From: Lachnospiraceae bacterium
Lineage (GTDB): Bacteria; Bacillota; Clostridia; Lachnospirales; Lachnospiraceae
Length of the DNA stretch: 64,000 nt
Reading direction: 5' to 3'
NCBI GenBank assembly: GCA_017617545.1
Contig: JAFZVZ010000018.1
Location: forward strand, 52,299-116,298
Part shown: positions 27,189 through 35,928 of the stretch, piece after piece
How positions within the stretch are numbered: the first letter of the stretch is position 1
How the letters are laid out: the number at the start of each line of letters is the position of its first letter
Translations under genes and position numbers: made by a program
The notes under the pieces: model-generated
The model's database searches: none
Told to the model about the DNA's origin: nothing
The model's input: only the letters and a program-made list of their open reading frames with translations

Positions 27189-28706
27189 ATGGACACCCTG
27201 ATCGAATTGAACCTGTACGGGCGTGATTACGAGCAGGAACTGCGTCCGCTGATCCGAGCATTTCTTCCGCACAGCGAGTTTGAAGTGAATCACTACGAAG
27301 CCGAGGAGGAGCCCATGAGGGACCTCTGCCGCGAGGAGCCGACGCTCCTGCTGGCGGCCAACCCGGCGTATGAGTATACATTTTCCTGCATCCTGATGAA
27401 CGACTGGTACCGGATCCGCGTGTACCGAAGCGGCGAGTGCGTGGGACGCGCGGACGCGGACGGAGTGGACCCGGAGCGCAAGGCGTACCGCAACCGTGTG
27501 GCGCGGGAGATTTACCGCGTGCTTGCAAGGGAGACGGGCACGGAGCTGCCGTGGGGCATCCTCACGGGAGTGCGCCCGACGAAGCTTGTGTACGAGGCGA
27601 TGGAGGCAGGGGAGGAGACCGCGGCGATCGAGGCGCGGCTGAGAGAAGAGTACCTCGTGAGCGAGGAGAAGATCGCGACGAGCCTGCAGGTCGCAAGGCG
27701 CGAGCGGGAAATCCTCACGGGCATGAACTACCGCGACGGCTACAGCATCTACATCGGTATTCCGTTCTGCCCGACGACGTGCCACTATTGTTCGTTTACA
27801 TCGTATCCTCTGGAGCGGTTCGGGAAGCTTACGGACGCGTATCTGGACGCGCTCACAAAGGAGATCGAATACCTCGGAACGTGCATGCCGGGGAAGAAGC
27901 TGCAGACCGTCTACATCGGCGGCGGAACGCCCACGGCGCTTTCGGCGGAGCAGCTGGAGAGGCTTCTTCTGACCGTGCGGAAGTACCTTCCGATGGACGA
28001 TTGCATCGAGTTCACGGTGGAAGCCGGACGACCGGACAGCATCACGGAGCGAAAACTTCGGATCCTCAAGGAGCAGGGTGTGACGCGCATCAGCATCAAC
28101 CCGCAGACGATGCAGCAGCGCACGCTCGATCTGATCGGGCGGCGGCACACGGTGGAGCAGATCGTGACGGCGATGCACATGGCGCGCGAAGCCGGACACG
28201 ACAATATCAATATGGATATCATCATCGGCCTGACGGGCGAGAACCCGGACGATGTGCGCGGGACGCTCGCGGAGATCGCGAAGCTCGATCCCGATTCTCT
28301 CACGGTGCACACGCTTGCGCGTAAGCGCGCGGCGCGGCTGACGACGCAGCGCGAGGACTACGAGGGAATGGAGGCGCAGGGCGTGACGGAGATGCTTGCG
28401 GAGAGCATCCGCTTCTGCCGCGAGCACGACTATCTTCCGTACTATCTGTACCGCCAGAAGAACATGGCTGAGAATTTGGAAAATGTCGGCTACGCGAAGC
28501 ACGGCAGGGAGGGCATCTACAACATCCTCATCATGGAGGAGAAGCAGACGATCCTGGCGGCCGGCGCGGGCGCGATGTCGAAGTTTATATTTTACGACGA
28601 AGACCGCATTGAGCGAGTGGAAAATGTGAAGAGCCTGACGGACTACATTGACCGCATCGACGAGATGATCGAGCGGAAGAGAACGTTCTTCGCAAACAAT
28701 GTCTGA
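27189..28706 (+). CDS. hemZ: Oxygen-independent coproporphyrinogen III oxidase-like radical SAM protein HemZ
   Basis: 505 residues. ATG 27189 follows GGAAAGGAG; an in-frame TTG at 27165 is less likely. The N-terminal 170 residues are the extra domain typical of HemZ (ILTGVRPTKLVYEAMEAG). The radical SAM site is CPTTCHYC: Cys194, Cys198 and Cys201 bind the 4Fe-4S cluster. IGGGTPTALS and NPQTMQQRTLDLIGR follow as in HemN/HemZ. It decarboxylates coproporphyrinogen without oxygen, or acts in a related anaerobic haem step; no other haem gene adjoins. Confidence 0.92.
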   Translation: MDTLIELNLYGRDYEQELRPLIRAFLPHSEFEVNHYEAEEEPMRDLCREEPTLLLAANPAYEYTFSCILMNDWYRIRVYRSGECVGRADADGVDPERKAYRNRVAREIYRVLARETGTELPWGILTGVRPTKLVYEAMEAGEETAAIEARLREEYLVSEEKIATSLQVARREREILTGMNYRDGYSIYIGIPFCPTTCHYCSFTSYPLERFGKLTDAYLDALTKEIEYLGTCMPGKKLQTVYIGGGTPTALSAEQLERLLLTVRKYLPMDDCIEFTVEAGRPDSITERKLRILKEQGVTRISINPQTMQQRTLDLIGRRHTVEQIVTAMHMAREAGHDNINMDIIIGLTGENPDDVRGTLAEIAKLDPDSLTVHTLARKRAARLTTQREDYEGMEAQGVTEMLAESIRFCREHDYLPYYLYRQKNMAENLENVGYAKHGREGIYNILIMEEKQTILAAGAGAMSKFIFYDEDRIERVENVKSLTDYIDRIDEMIERKRTFFANNV

Positions 28707-28720
28707 TATCGGAGAGCAAC

Positions 28721-29422
28721 ATGAACTTAGAACGCGAGAGACAACTGATCGCACGCATGGGAGCACGCCTCACGGTGGAGCGTGATCTGCGGGATTTCTG
28801 CGCCCACGGCGAGATCGTGAGCGCTCTTGCGGTGCTTGTGGCGAAGGCTCTCGGCGAGGACGAGGCATTTTGCGAGGAGATCGGTGTGGCGGGCATGCTG
28901 CACGACATCGGCAAGCTCGAACTCGCGGACGTCATCTACGGCCACCGCGACGACATTCTTGCGGTCGAGCGCTCCAAGTATGTTCGCATGCACCCGACGC
29001 TCGGCATCGACGTGCTCCGCAAGGAGGGCGCGTACTCCGAGGATGTGATCTCGTTCATCGCGAACCATCACGAGAACTGCGACGGCACGGGGTACCCGCA
29101 CCACATTGAGGGCGACGAGATCCCGTACGGAGCGAAGATCCTGCGCGTGTGCGACGTCTTCGCGGCGCTGGTGAGCAACCGCACGTACCGTGCGGCATTT
29201 TCCGTGGACACGGCGGTCGAGATGATGATCGATGACGTGCGCGAGTACGATATGCGCGTGTTTTTGGCATTCCTCAGGGTTGTGTACGGACCGGAGTTCG
29301 CGTCGGTGAAGGCGCTGATCGACCGGGCGCTCACGATCGAGGTGGACGATATGCCTCTTGTGGAGGCGAACGCGGTTGCGGCCTCGCACGGGGAGCACGC
29401 GGGTGACCGCGGAGATGAATGA
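28721..29422 (+). CDS. HD-GYP-like phosphohydrolase
   Basis: 233 residues. GMLHDIGKLEL gives the HD pair, followed by HPTLGIDVL, FIANHHENCDGTGYP (HHE...DGTGYP, the HD-GYP signature) and ILRVCDVFAALVSNRTYR. HD-GYP proteins hydrolyse cyclic di-GMP or similar cyclic dinucleotides. No sensor or receiver domain is attached; the N-terminus is a short helical region. It starts 14 bases after hemZ, so it is probably co-transcribed. If active it could influence the pilus locus further downstream, but that is speculation. Confidence 0.85.
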   Translation: MNLERERQLIARMGARLTVERDLRDFCAHGEIVSALAVLVAKALGEDEAFCEEIGVAGMLHDIGKLELADVIYGHRDDILAVERSKYVRMHPTLGIDVLRKEGAYSEDVISFIANHHENCDGTGYPHHIEGDEIPYGAKILRVCDVFAALVSNRTYRAAFSVDTAVEMMIDDVREYDMRVFLAFLRVVYGPEFASVKALIDRALTIEVDDMPLVEANAVAASHGEHAGDRGDE

Positions 29423-29534
29423 ACTACCCAAGCCCTGCGCGGGGTGAAGCGCGTGCCGCCGGCGACGGAGGAGTTCCGGACCGGCCATTACCAATGTGAA
29501 GAAGAGCCGCGGGTGACCGCGGAATGGAGGATAT

Positions 29535-30857
29535 ATGAGCAAGAACAAAGTACAACCGAAGATCCTGCCGGGGTTTATGGAGCTTCTCCCGGAGGACCAG
29601 ATCGCATTTAACAAGATGTATGACACGATCCGCAGCGTTTACGAGCGCTACGGTTTTCTTCCTCTCGACACGCCGCTGATCGAGCTGTCGGAGGTGTTGC
29701 TGGCGAAGGCCGGCGGCGAGACGGAGAAGCAGATCTACCGCTTCCAGAAGGGTGACAACGACCTGTCGCTCAGGTTCGACCTGACCGTGCCGCTCGCGCG
29801 CTACGTGGCGCAGCACGCGGGGGAGCTTGCGTTCCCGTTCAAGCGCTACCAGATGAGCAAGGTGTTCCGCGGCGAGCGCCCGCAGAAGGGACGTTTCCGC
29901 GAGTTTTACCAGTGTGATATCGACGTGATCGGACAGGATTCCCTGGACATCGTCTACGATGCAGAGATGCCTGCGGTCATCTACAACGTGTTCAAGGAGC
30001 TCGCGTTCGGCTCGTTCACGATCCGCATGAACAACCGCAAGGTGCTGAACGGGTATTTTGCGGAGCTCGGTTACTCGGAGATCATCGGCGACATCCTTCG
30101 CACGATCGACAAGCTCGAGAAGATCGGCCGCGAGGCGGTCACGGAGGAGCTTGAGAAGTTCGGTGTGAAGGCGGAAGACGCGGAGAGGATCCTCGCGTTC
30201 CTTGCGCTTCGCGGAGCGAACGACGACGTGATCGAGGCACTGCGTGCGCAGAACATCGAAAATGAGCTGTACAAGCAGGGCGTGGAGGAGCTCGCGACGG
30301 TAGTTTCGTACCTTCGCCTGTTCGGCGTCGAGGAGAGCGCGTTCATCATCGATCTCACGATCGCAAGAGGACTTGATTATTACACCGGCACGGTGTTCGA
30401 GACGATGCTCAACGATTACCCGAGCATGGGCAGCGTGTGTTCCGGCGGCCGTTACGACAGCCTTGCCGAGTACTACACGGACCAGAAGCTTCCGGGCATC
30501 GGCATCAGCATCGGTCTGACGAGACTGTTCTACCAGCTCAAGGAGAACGGGCTGATCCCCGCCGCGGGCAGCGGCTGTGTGGCGCGTTGCCTTGTGATCC
30601 CGATGGGAGAGGCGCAGCTCGGCGCGGCGCTCACGGCGGCTTCGGCGATCCGCGGCGCGGGCATCAGCGCGGATGTATACTGCCAGAGCAAGGGCATGAA
30701 GCAGAAAATGAAGTATGCCGCGAAGATCGGTGTTCCGTACGCGGCCATCATCGGCGAGGACGAGGCGGCACAGGGAACCGTGATGCTCAAGGACATGGCT
30801 ACCGGCGAGCAGAAGGCGGTTACGGTTGCGGAGCTTGCGGACGCGGTGCGCGCATAA
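29535..30857 (+). CDS. hisS: Histidine-tRNA ligase
   Basis: 440 residues. Class II motifs are in order: LRFDLTVPLARYVAQH (histidine A/motif 2 area), FRGERPQKGRFREFYQCDID (motif 2), ARGLDYYTGTVFE (histidine-specific box) and GGRYDSLAEYY, plus GIGISIGLTRL (motif 3) and a C-terminal anticodon-binding domain from about residue 340. It charges tRNA-His. Presence of the ARGLDYYTG box and the anticodon domain argues against the paralogue HisZ. The gap before it (29423-29534) holds no T-box signature. Confidence 0.93.
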   Translation: MSKNKVQPKILPGFMELLPEDQIAFNKMYDTIRSVYERYGFLPLDTPLIELSEVLLAKAGGETEKQIYRFQKGDNDLSLRFDLTVPLARYVAQHAGELAFPFKRYQMSKVFRGERPQKGRFREFYQCDIDVIGQDSLDIVYDAEMPAVIYNVFKELAFGSFTIRMNNRKVLNGYFAELGYSEIIGDILRTIDKLEKIGREAVTEELEKFGVKAEDAERILAFLALRGANDDVIEALRAQNIENELYKQGVEELATVVSYLRLFGVEESAFIIDLTIARGLDYYTGTVFETMLNDYPSMGSVCSGGRYDSLAEYYTDQKLPGIGISIGLTRLFYQLKENGLIPAAGSGCVARCLVIPMGEAQLGAALTAASAIRGAGISADVYCQSKGMKQKMKYAAKIGVPYAAIIGEDEAAQGTVMLKDMATGEQKAVTVAELADAVRA

Positions 30858-30929
30858 GTACGGCGACGGCAGTTCGCGGCAAACTGACGCATAATCCGAT
30901 ACAATTCCTACATTTTTCGACGGAGCTTT

Positions 30930-31214
30930 ATGAAGATATGGTGTGAAGAGCACATTGCGGTCATCGCGGCAATTCTGTTAGTGACAAACGGTATCGCATT
31001 TGCTATGATGGGTATTGACAAGCGGCGCGCCAGACAGAGACAGTGGCGCATACCCGAGCGGACACTGCTGTTGTCAGCGGCCTGTTTCGGGGGCGTCGGC
31101 GGCATGCTTGGCATGTATCTGTTCCGGCACAAGACAAAGCACCTGCGGTTTACGATCCTCGTACCGCTGTTCGCGGCGGTTCAGATCGGTTTGATTGCGG
31201 CACTTCTTCTGTAG
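30930..31214 (+). CDS. DUF1294 small membrane protein
   Basis: 94 residues with three hydrophobic segments. The conserved DUF1294 core is clear: GIDKRRARQRQWRIPERTLL, then GGVGGMLGMYLFRHKTKHLRF. Function unknown across the family. It sits between hisS and the mutarotase gene with short gaps. I saw no good SD, so the start is less certain than the frame. Confidence 0.85.
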   Translation: MKIWCEEHIAVIAAILLVTNGIAFAMMGIDKRRARQRQWRIPERTLLLSAACFGGVGGMLGMYLFRHKTKHLRFTILVPLFAAVQIGLIAALLL

Positions 31215-31261
31215 CGCGGGGATACCGGCAGCTGCGGAAATAAGAAAAGGAGAACATGCGA

Positions 31262-32353
31262 ATGGGTATTACCAAATCAAGCTTCGGCACGACGAAGGAC
31301 GGCAAGGAAGCCACCCTGTTTACGATGGAGAATCAGAACGGCATGAAGGTTACGGTTTCGGACTTCGGCGCCGTGATCGTAAACATCATCGTTCCGGACA
31401 AAAACGGCAATTTTGAGGATGTAGCGCTCGGCTATGACAACGTGACCGGCTACGAGACCAACGGTCCCGGTTACGGCTCGTTCATCGGACGTCACGCAAA
31501 CCGCATCGGCGGCGCACAGTTCACGATCAACGGCGAGACGTACGAGCTTGCGAAAAATGACAACGGCGTGAACAACCTTCACAGCGGCCCCCTTGGCTAC
31601 AACAAGGTGTTCTATGACGCTGAGATCATCGAGGAAGAGGAGAGCGTAAGCGTTGAATTCTCGCGCATCTCCCCCGACGGCGAGCAGGGTTTCCCCGGAA
31701 ACCTCGAGGTTACGGTGACCTACACGCTCACGAACGAGAACGATCTCGCGATCGAGTACTACGCGGTCAGCGACAAGGCTACGGTCATCAACCTGACCAA
31801 CCACACCTACTTCAACCTTGCGGGCCAGGCGAGCGGTTCCGTGCTTGATCAGGAGGTCTGGATCAACAGCCACCAGATCACGCCTACGGACAAGCTTCTG
31901 ATCCCTACCGGCGAGGTGATGGACATCACCGGCACGGCGATGGATTTCCAGGAGCCGAAGCCGATCGGACGCGACATCAACGCGGACATGGAGTGCCTCA
32001 AGATCGCCGGCGGTTACGATCACAACTACGTGCTCGACCTCGACATCGAGGAGGAGGACGAGATGGATCTCGTCGCGATCCTCTATGACAAGCAGAGCGG
32101 ACGCAAGATGGAGGTCTACACCGATCTTCCCGGCATGCAGCTCTACAGCGGCAACTTCATCGACGGCTCAAAGGATCCGAACCCGGGCAAGGGCGGCGTC
32201 GTTTACAAGAAGCGCGACGGTGTCTGCTTCGAGACGCAGTTCTATCCGAACTCCTGCAACATCCCGAGCTTCCCGACCAGCATTTTCCAGGCCGGAGAGC
32301 CTTACGACTTCTGCACGGTGTACTCGTTTACGGTGGAGAATGACGAGCAGTAA
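31262..32353 (+). CDS. galM: Aldose 1-epimerase (mutarotase)
   Basis: 363 residues from ATG 31262, which sits 9 bases after AAGGAG; the ATG at 31256 would be only 3 bases from it. GalM signatures: GSFIGRHANRIGGAQFTING (substrate Arg/His), NNLHSGPLGYNKVF, LTNHTYFNLAG with the catalytic His, GGYDHNYVLD and a C-terminal CFETQFYPNS with the catalytic Glu. It interconverts alpha and beta anomers of sugars. Cytoplasmic. Its position before the xylanase suggests use in plant-polysaccharide sugar metabolism. Confidence 0.92.
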   Translation: MGITKSSFGTTKDGKEATLFTMENQNGMKVTVSDFGAVIVNIIVPDKNGNFEDVALGYDNVTGYETNGPGYGSFIGRHANRIGGAQFTINGETYELAKNDNGVNNLHSGPLGYNKVFYDAEIIEEEESVSVEFSRISPDGEQGFPGNLEVTVTYTLTNENDLAIEYYAVSDKATVINLTNHTYFNLAGQASGSVLDQEVWINSHQITPTDKLLIPTGEVMDITGTAMDFQEPKPIGRDINADMECLKIAGGYDHNYVLDLDIEEEDEMDLVAILYDKQSGRKMEVYTDLPGMQLYSGNFIDGSKDPNPGKGGVVYKKRDGVCFETQFYPNSCNIPSFPTSIFQAGEPYDFCTVYSFTVENDEQ

Positions 32354-32380
32354 GGACACAGAAAAACCACACTCTTGATA

Positions 32381-32419
32381 TTGAATCCCGCCCCAAAGTT
32401 GTGCTATACTTTGGGGCGG
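32381..32419 (+). promoter_or_regulatory. Xylanase promoter embedded in a 12-bp perfect palindrome
   Basis: TTGAAT at 32381-32386 and TATACT at 32405-32410, 18 bases apart. CCGCCCCAAAGT (32388-32399) and ACTTTGGGGCGG (32408-32419) form an exact inverted repeat with an 8-base centre that includes most of the -10. No T tract follows, so an operator is more likely than a terminator. Confidence 0.75.
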
Positions 32420-32519
32420 TGTCGCGTTACAGACACCGAACGAGCGAGAGTGTCCGCAGGAGTGCCGCGCGACGTGCTGCGGCCGGGACCTTTCACAAAC
32501 GATATAAGGAGTAAAAGTC

Positions 32520-33767
32520 ATGAAAAAGAAAATTGCTTTGTTTCTGATGGTTCTGACGCTGATCGCTGCTTTCGCGGCTTGCGGCAAGGACAATTCGACG
32601 GAAAAGCCCGCGGATCCGACGCCTACGAGCACGCCCGCTGAGCCCACCGCTACGGACACGCCTACGCCGAGCCCGACGGAGACGCCGATCCCTACGGCAA
32701 CCCCTCTTCCGGATGCTGACGGCATCTCGATCAAGGATGTCTTCGCACAGCACGGTGTCAAGGCAGGTACCTGCCTGACGACATATATGACGGGCGATGC
32801 GAAGTCCGCCGCTCTGATCAAGGAGCAGTTCAACAGTGTTACGATGGAAAATGACATGAAGCCGGACTACATCCTCAGCGAGGCGAAGAGCAAGGAAGCC
32901 GGCGAGATCGTTGTCGAGTTCAACCCGAACATGCTTTCCATGCTCAAGTGGGCGAAGGAGAACGGCATGTCGGTGCGCGGCCATACGCTTGTATGGTACA
33001 GCCAGACTCCCGAGTGGATCTTCCACGAGGATTTCGACGCTTCGAAGGAGCTTGTCGGCCGCGAGGAGATGCTCAAGCGTATGGAGAGCATGATCAAGCA
33101 GGTGTTTGAGAAGCTCGAAGAGGCAGGTTACATCGATCTCTTCTATGCATACGACGTTGTCAACGAGGCATGGATGGAGGACGGTTCCCTTCGCCGCAGC
33201 AACTGGACTGCAACAGTCGGCGACGACTTCATCTGGTACGCGTTCTACTATGCGAACAAGTATGCTCCGGAGAGCATCGATCTGTACTACAACGACTACA
33301 ACGAGCAGTTCAAGACGAACACCCTTGAGAGCTTCGTCAAGACGCTTGTTGACGACAAGGGCAACTACCTGATCGACGGTATCGGTTTCCAGGCTCACCT
33401 TTACACAAGCGACAGCCTTGACGACTACTTCAAGACCGTTGACCAGCTCAGCGCTCTCGGCCTGAAGATCCAGCTGACCGAGCTTGATGTCTGCCTCGGC
33501 AAATATCAGTTCCCTCAGAACGCAACGCCCAGAATGCTTTCCAAGCAGGGTGTGTACTACTACAACCTTGTCAAGGGTCTTCTCGACCGTGTCGATGCCG
33601 GCACGCTCAAGATGGATGCTCTGACCTTCTGGGGCTTCTCCGACGGCATGTCCTGGAGAAAGGCTTACAGCCCGCTTCTGTTTGACAAGAACCTGAAGGC
33701 AAAGTACGCGTTCTTCGGCGCTGCTCAGGTTGAGGAGCACGCAGGTTTTGATTACCAGGCTGAGTGA
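32520..33767 (+). CDS. Endo-1,4-beta-xylanase, GH10, lipoprotein
   Basis: 415 residues. Signal peptide with lipobox (AAFAACG, Cys near residue 20), then a Thr/Pro-rich linker, then a single GH10 barrel (about residues 75-405): TMENDMKPDYIL, VRGHTLVWYSQTPEWIF, YDVVNEAWMED with acid/base Glu216, and LTELDV with nucleophile Glu321. It cuts xylan at the cell surface, feeding oligosaccharides to importers such as the one at the start of the window. No carbohydrate-binding module. T-ending codons suggest good expression. Confidence 0.95.
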   Translation: MKKKIALFLMVLTLIAAFAACGKDNSTEKPADPTPTSTPAEPTATDTPTPSPTETPIPTATPLPDADGISIKDVFAQHGVKAGTCLTTYMTGDAKSAALIKEQFNSVTMENDMKPDYILSEAKSKEAGEIVVEFNPNMLSMLKWAKENGMSVRGHTLVWYSQTPEWIFHEDFDASKELVGREEMLKRMESMIKQVFEKLEEAGYIDLFYAYDVVNEAWMEDGSLRRSNWTATVGDDFIWYAFYYANKYAPESIDLYYNDYNEQFKTNTLESFVKTLVDDKGNYLIDGIGFQAHLYTSDSLDDYFKTVDQLSALGLKIQLTELDVCLGKYQFPQNATPRMLSKQGVYYYNLVKGLLDRVDAGTLKMDALTFWGFSDGMSWRKAYSPLLFDKNLKAKYAFFGAAQVEEHAGFDYQAE

Positions 33768-33793
33768 TCCTTACGAAAATGGAACTTGATCAG

Positions 33794-33829
33794 ATCCTCC
33801 CCGTCGGAATCCGGCGGGGAGGATTTTTC
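33794..33829 (+). terminator. Terminator after the xylanase gene
   Basis: ATCCTCCCCG (33794-33803) pairs with CGGGGAGGAT (33815-33824), then TTTTCG. Confidence 0.9.
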
Positions 33830-33888
33830 GTATCGGGAGATGGGTTGTTCGGAAAATGCGGACAAATCCGGCCCTCGAAAAATCCTGC

Positions 33889-33917
33889 TTGACATGGCGC
33901 GGCCATCGTGGTATAAG
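33889..33917 (+). promoter_or_regulatory. Promoter of the T-box/trpB2 transcript
   Basis: TTGACA at 33889-33894 and TATAAG at 33912-33917, 17 bases apart, directly before the T-box leader. Confidence 0.87.
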
Positions 33918-33921
33918 AAAT

Positions 33922-34217
33922 TAAACCGTTGAGAAAGAGTGAGTAGATTCTTCACAAGGTTGCACACAGAGAGCCGCAGGCGCTGGGATTGCGACAGCAT
34001 CCGAAGGATTGAATGGACTTTTGAGGGCAAGAGGAAACGACGCAAGTCGGAGTATGGGCGCCGGGGTGGGGTTCCCCCGTCAACAACGACCGGCATATTC
34101 ATGTATGCGCGAAAGAGGATGCGAAAGCATCAAGCGGGGTGGCACCGCAGGAATGATGAAATTATCGTCCTGTCCCGGCATTAAGACATTAATGCGGGAT
34201 GGGATATTTTTATTTTT
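33922..34217 (+). promoter_or_regulatory. Tryptophan T-box riboswitch
   Basis: A canonical T-box leader. Stem I region begins around 33930 with AGAAAGAGTGAGTAG and a CAGAGAG motif. The specifier codon reads TGG (34014-34016, in GAATGGAC), i.e. Trp. The T-box sequence GGGGTGGCACCGC (34136-34148) carries a TGGC bulge that would pair with the GCCA end of uncharged tRNA-Trp. The terminator stem follows (CCTGTCCCG with CGGGATGGG, 34169-34202) plus a T tract. Uncharged tRNA-Trp should stabilise the antiterminator and switch on the gene downstream. Confidence 0.92.
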
Positions 34218-34258
34218 CGGATCCGATCCCGGAAAAAACACAGAAAGGAGACACAACG

Positions 34259-35632
34259 ATGTCGAACAAAGAAATCCCTTACAAGATTTACCTCGAAGAG
34301 CAGGAGATGCCCAAGGCATGGTACAACATGCGCGCGGATATGAAGAACAAGCCCGCGCCGCTTCTCAATCCCGGCACGCATCAGCCGATGACCGCTGAGG
34401 AGCTCGGCGGAGTATTTTGCGAGGAGCTCGTAAAGCAGGAGCTCGACAACGACACCCCGTTCATCGAGATTCCCGAGGAGATCCGTAATTTCTACAAGAT
34501 GTATCGTCCGTCGCCGCTTGTACGCGCTTACTGCCTGGAGCAGAAGCTCGGTACGCCGGCGAAGATCTACTACAAATTTGAGGGCAACAACACCAGCGGC
34601 AGCCACAAGCTCAACTCCGCGATCGCTCAGGCTTACTACGCTAAGAAGCAGGGCCTCAAGGGTGTTACCACTGAGACCGGTGCAGGTCAGTGGGGCACGG
34701 CGCTCTCGATGGCTTGCGCATATTTAGGACTTGACTGCAAGGTGTTCATGGTTAAGGTTTCCTACGAGCAGAAGCCGTTCCGCCGCGAGGTTATGAGAAC
34801 CTACGGTGCGAGCGTTACTCCTTCTCCGTCCGAGACGACCGAGGTCGGCAAGAGAATTCTCGCGGCTCATCCGGGAACCGGCGGAAGCCTTGGCTGCGCG
34901 ATCTCCGAGGCGGTTGAGGTTGCCGTGAGCAATCCGGGATACCGCTACGTGCTCGGCAGTGTTTTGAACCAGGTTCTTCTTCACCAGTCCGTGATCGGTC
35001 TTGAGACCAAGGCCGCGCTCGACAAATACGGCATCGTTCCGGATATGATCATCGGCTGCGCAGGCGGCGGCTCCAACCTCGGCGGTCTGATCTCCCCGTT
35101 CATGGGCGAGAAGCTCCGCGGAGAGAAGGATTATCAGATCATCGCCGTTGAGCCGGCATCATGCCCGAGCTTCACCCGCGGCAAATACGCATACGACTTC
35201 TGCGATACCGGTATGGTTTGCCCGCTTGCCAAGATGTACACCCTCGGCAGCAACTTCATGCCCGCTCCGAACCACGCAGGCGGCCTTCGCTACCACGGCA
35301 TGAGCAGCACGCTTTCGCAGCTGTACGCAGACGGCTACATGGAGGCAAGAAGCGTTGAGCAGACGAAGGTGTTCGAGGCTGCGGAGATGTTCGCACGCGT
35401 CGAGGGCATCCTTCCCGCTCCCGAGAGCTCGCACGCGATCCGCGTTGCCATCGACGAGGCTCTCAAGTGCAAGGAGACCGGCGAGGAGAAGACCATCGTC
35501 TTCGGTCTGACCGGTACCGGCTACTTCGATATGGTTGCATACGAAAAATTCAACAACGGTGAGATGGGTGACTACATCCCGTCCGACGAGGAGATCGCAG
35601 CAAGCCTTGCGAACCTTCCGAAGGTTGACTGA
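34259..35632 (+). CDS. trpB: TrpB2-type tryptophan synthase beta subunit
   Basis: 457 residues, longer than TrpB1 and with the TrpB2 N-terminus (IYLEEQEMPKAWYNMRADM). PLP Lys117 is in NNTSGSHKLNSA; TETGAGQWGTALSM is the indole/COMM region; GCAGGGSNLGG binds the PLP phosphate. It condenses indole with serine, or an activated serine, to make tryptophan. ATG 34259 follows AAAGGAG by 8 bases, after the T-box terminator. No trpA or other trp gene is next to it, which is usual for TrpB2. The T-box supports a role in Trp supply, possibly by indole salvage. Confidence 0.93.
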   Translation: MSNKEIPYKIYLEEQEMPKAWYNMRADMKNKPAPLLNPGTHQPMTAEELGGVFCEELVKQELDNDTPFIEIPEEIRNFYKMYRPSPLVRAYCLEQKLGTPAKIYYKFEGNNTSGSHKLNSAIAQAYYAKKQGLKGVTTETGAGQWGTALSMACAYLGLDCKVFMVKVSYEQKPFRREVMRTYGASVTPSPSETTEVGKRILAAHPGTGGSLGCAISEAVEVAVSNPGYRYVLGSVLNQVLLHQSVIGLETKAALDKYGIVPDMIIGCAGGGSNLGGLISPFMGEKLRGEKDYQIIAVEPASCPSFTRGKYAYDFCDTGMVCPLAKMYTLGSNFMPAPNHAGGLRYHGMSSTLSQLYADGYMEARSVEQTKVFEAAEMFARVEGILPAPESSHAIRVAIDEALKCKETGEEKTIVFGLTGTGYFDMVAYEKFNNGEMGDYIPSDEEIAASLANLPKVD

Positions 35633-35694
35633 TCGAAGCGTGATATCACAAGCCCTATAAAGGCGAATTGATCGTTTTTGTTCGCTTTAAAACT

Positions 35695-35735
35695 ACAGGC
35701 GGTGACGGCCATTGGCCGGTGCTGCCTGTTTTTTT
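35695..35735 (+). terminator. Terminator after trpB2
   Basis: ACAGGC (35695-35700) pairs with GCCTGT (35724-35729), enclosing GGCC/GGCC pairing, then a run of seven T. Confidence 0.9.
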
Positions 35736-35820
35736 GTGCTTCGGTTACGCAGAAAGTATGGTTTAAGGCATGCTTTGATGTACTTTCAACGCCACTTCGT
35801 GTGAGGGGGCATTTTCCGTG

Positions 35821-35848
35821 TTGATTTTGTCTTGGGCGGTGCTATAAT
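35821..35848 (+). promoter_or_regulatory. Promoter of the MATE gene
   Basis: TTGATT at 35821-35826 and TATAAT at 35843-35848, 16 bases apart. Confidence 0.75.
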
Positions 35849-35928
35849 GAGCGCGAATTGAAGGGTGGAGAAGGGGAACCGTTTGATCGGGTAAGTTACT
35901 TGGGGATGAAGCAGGAAAGGAAATTCGG

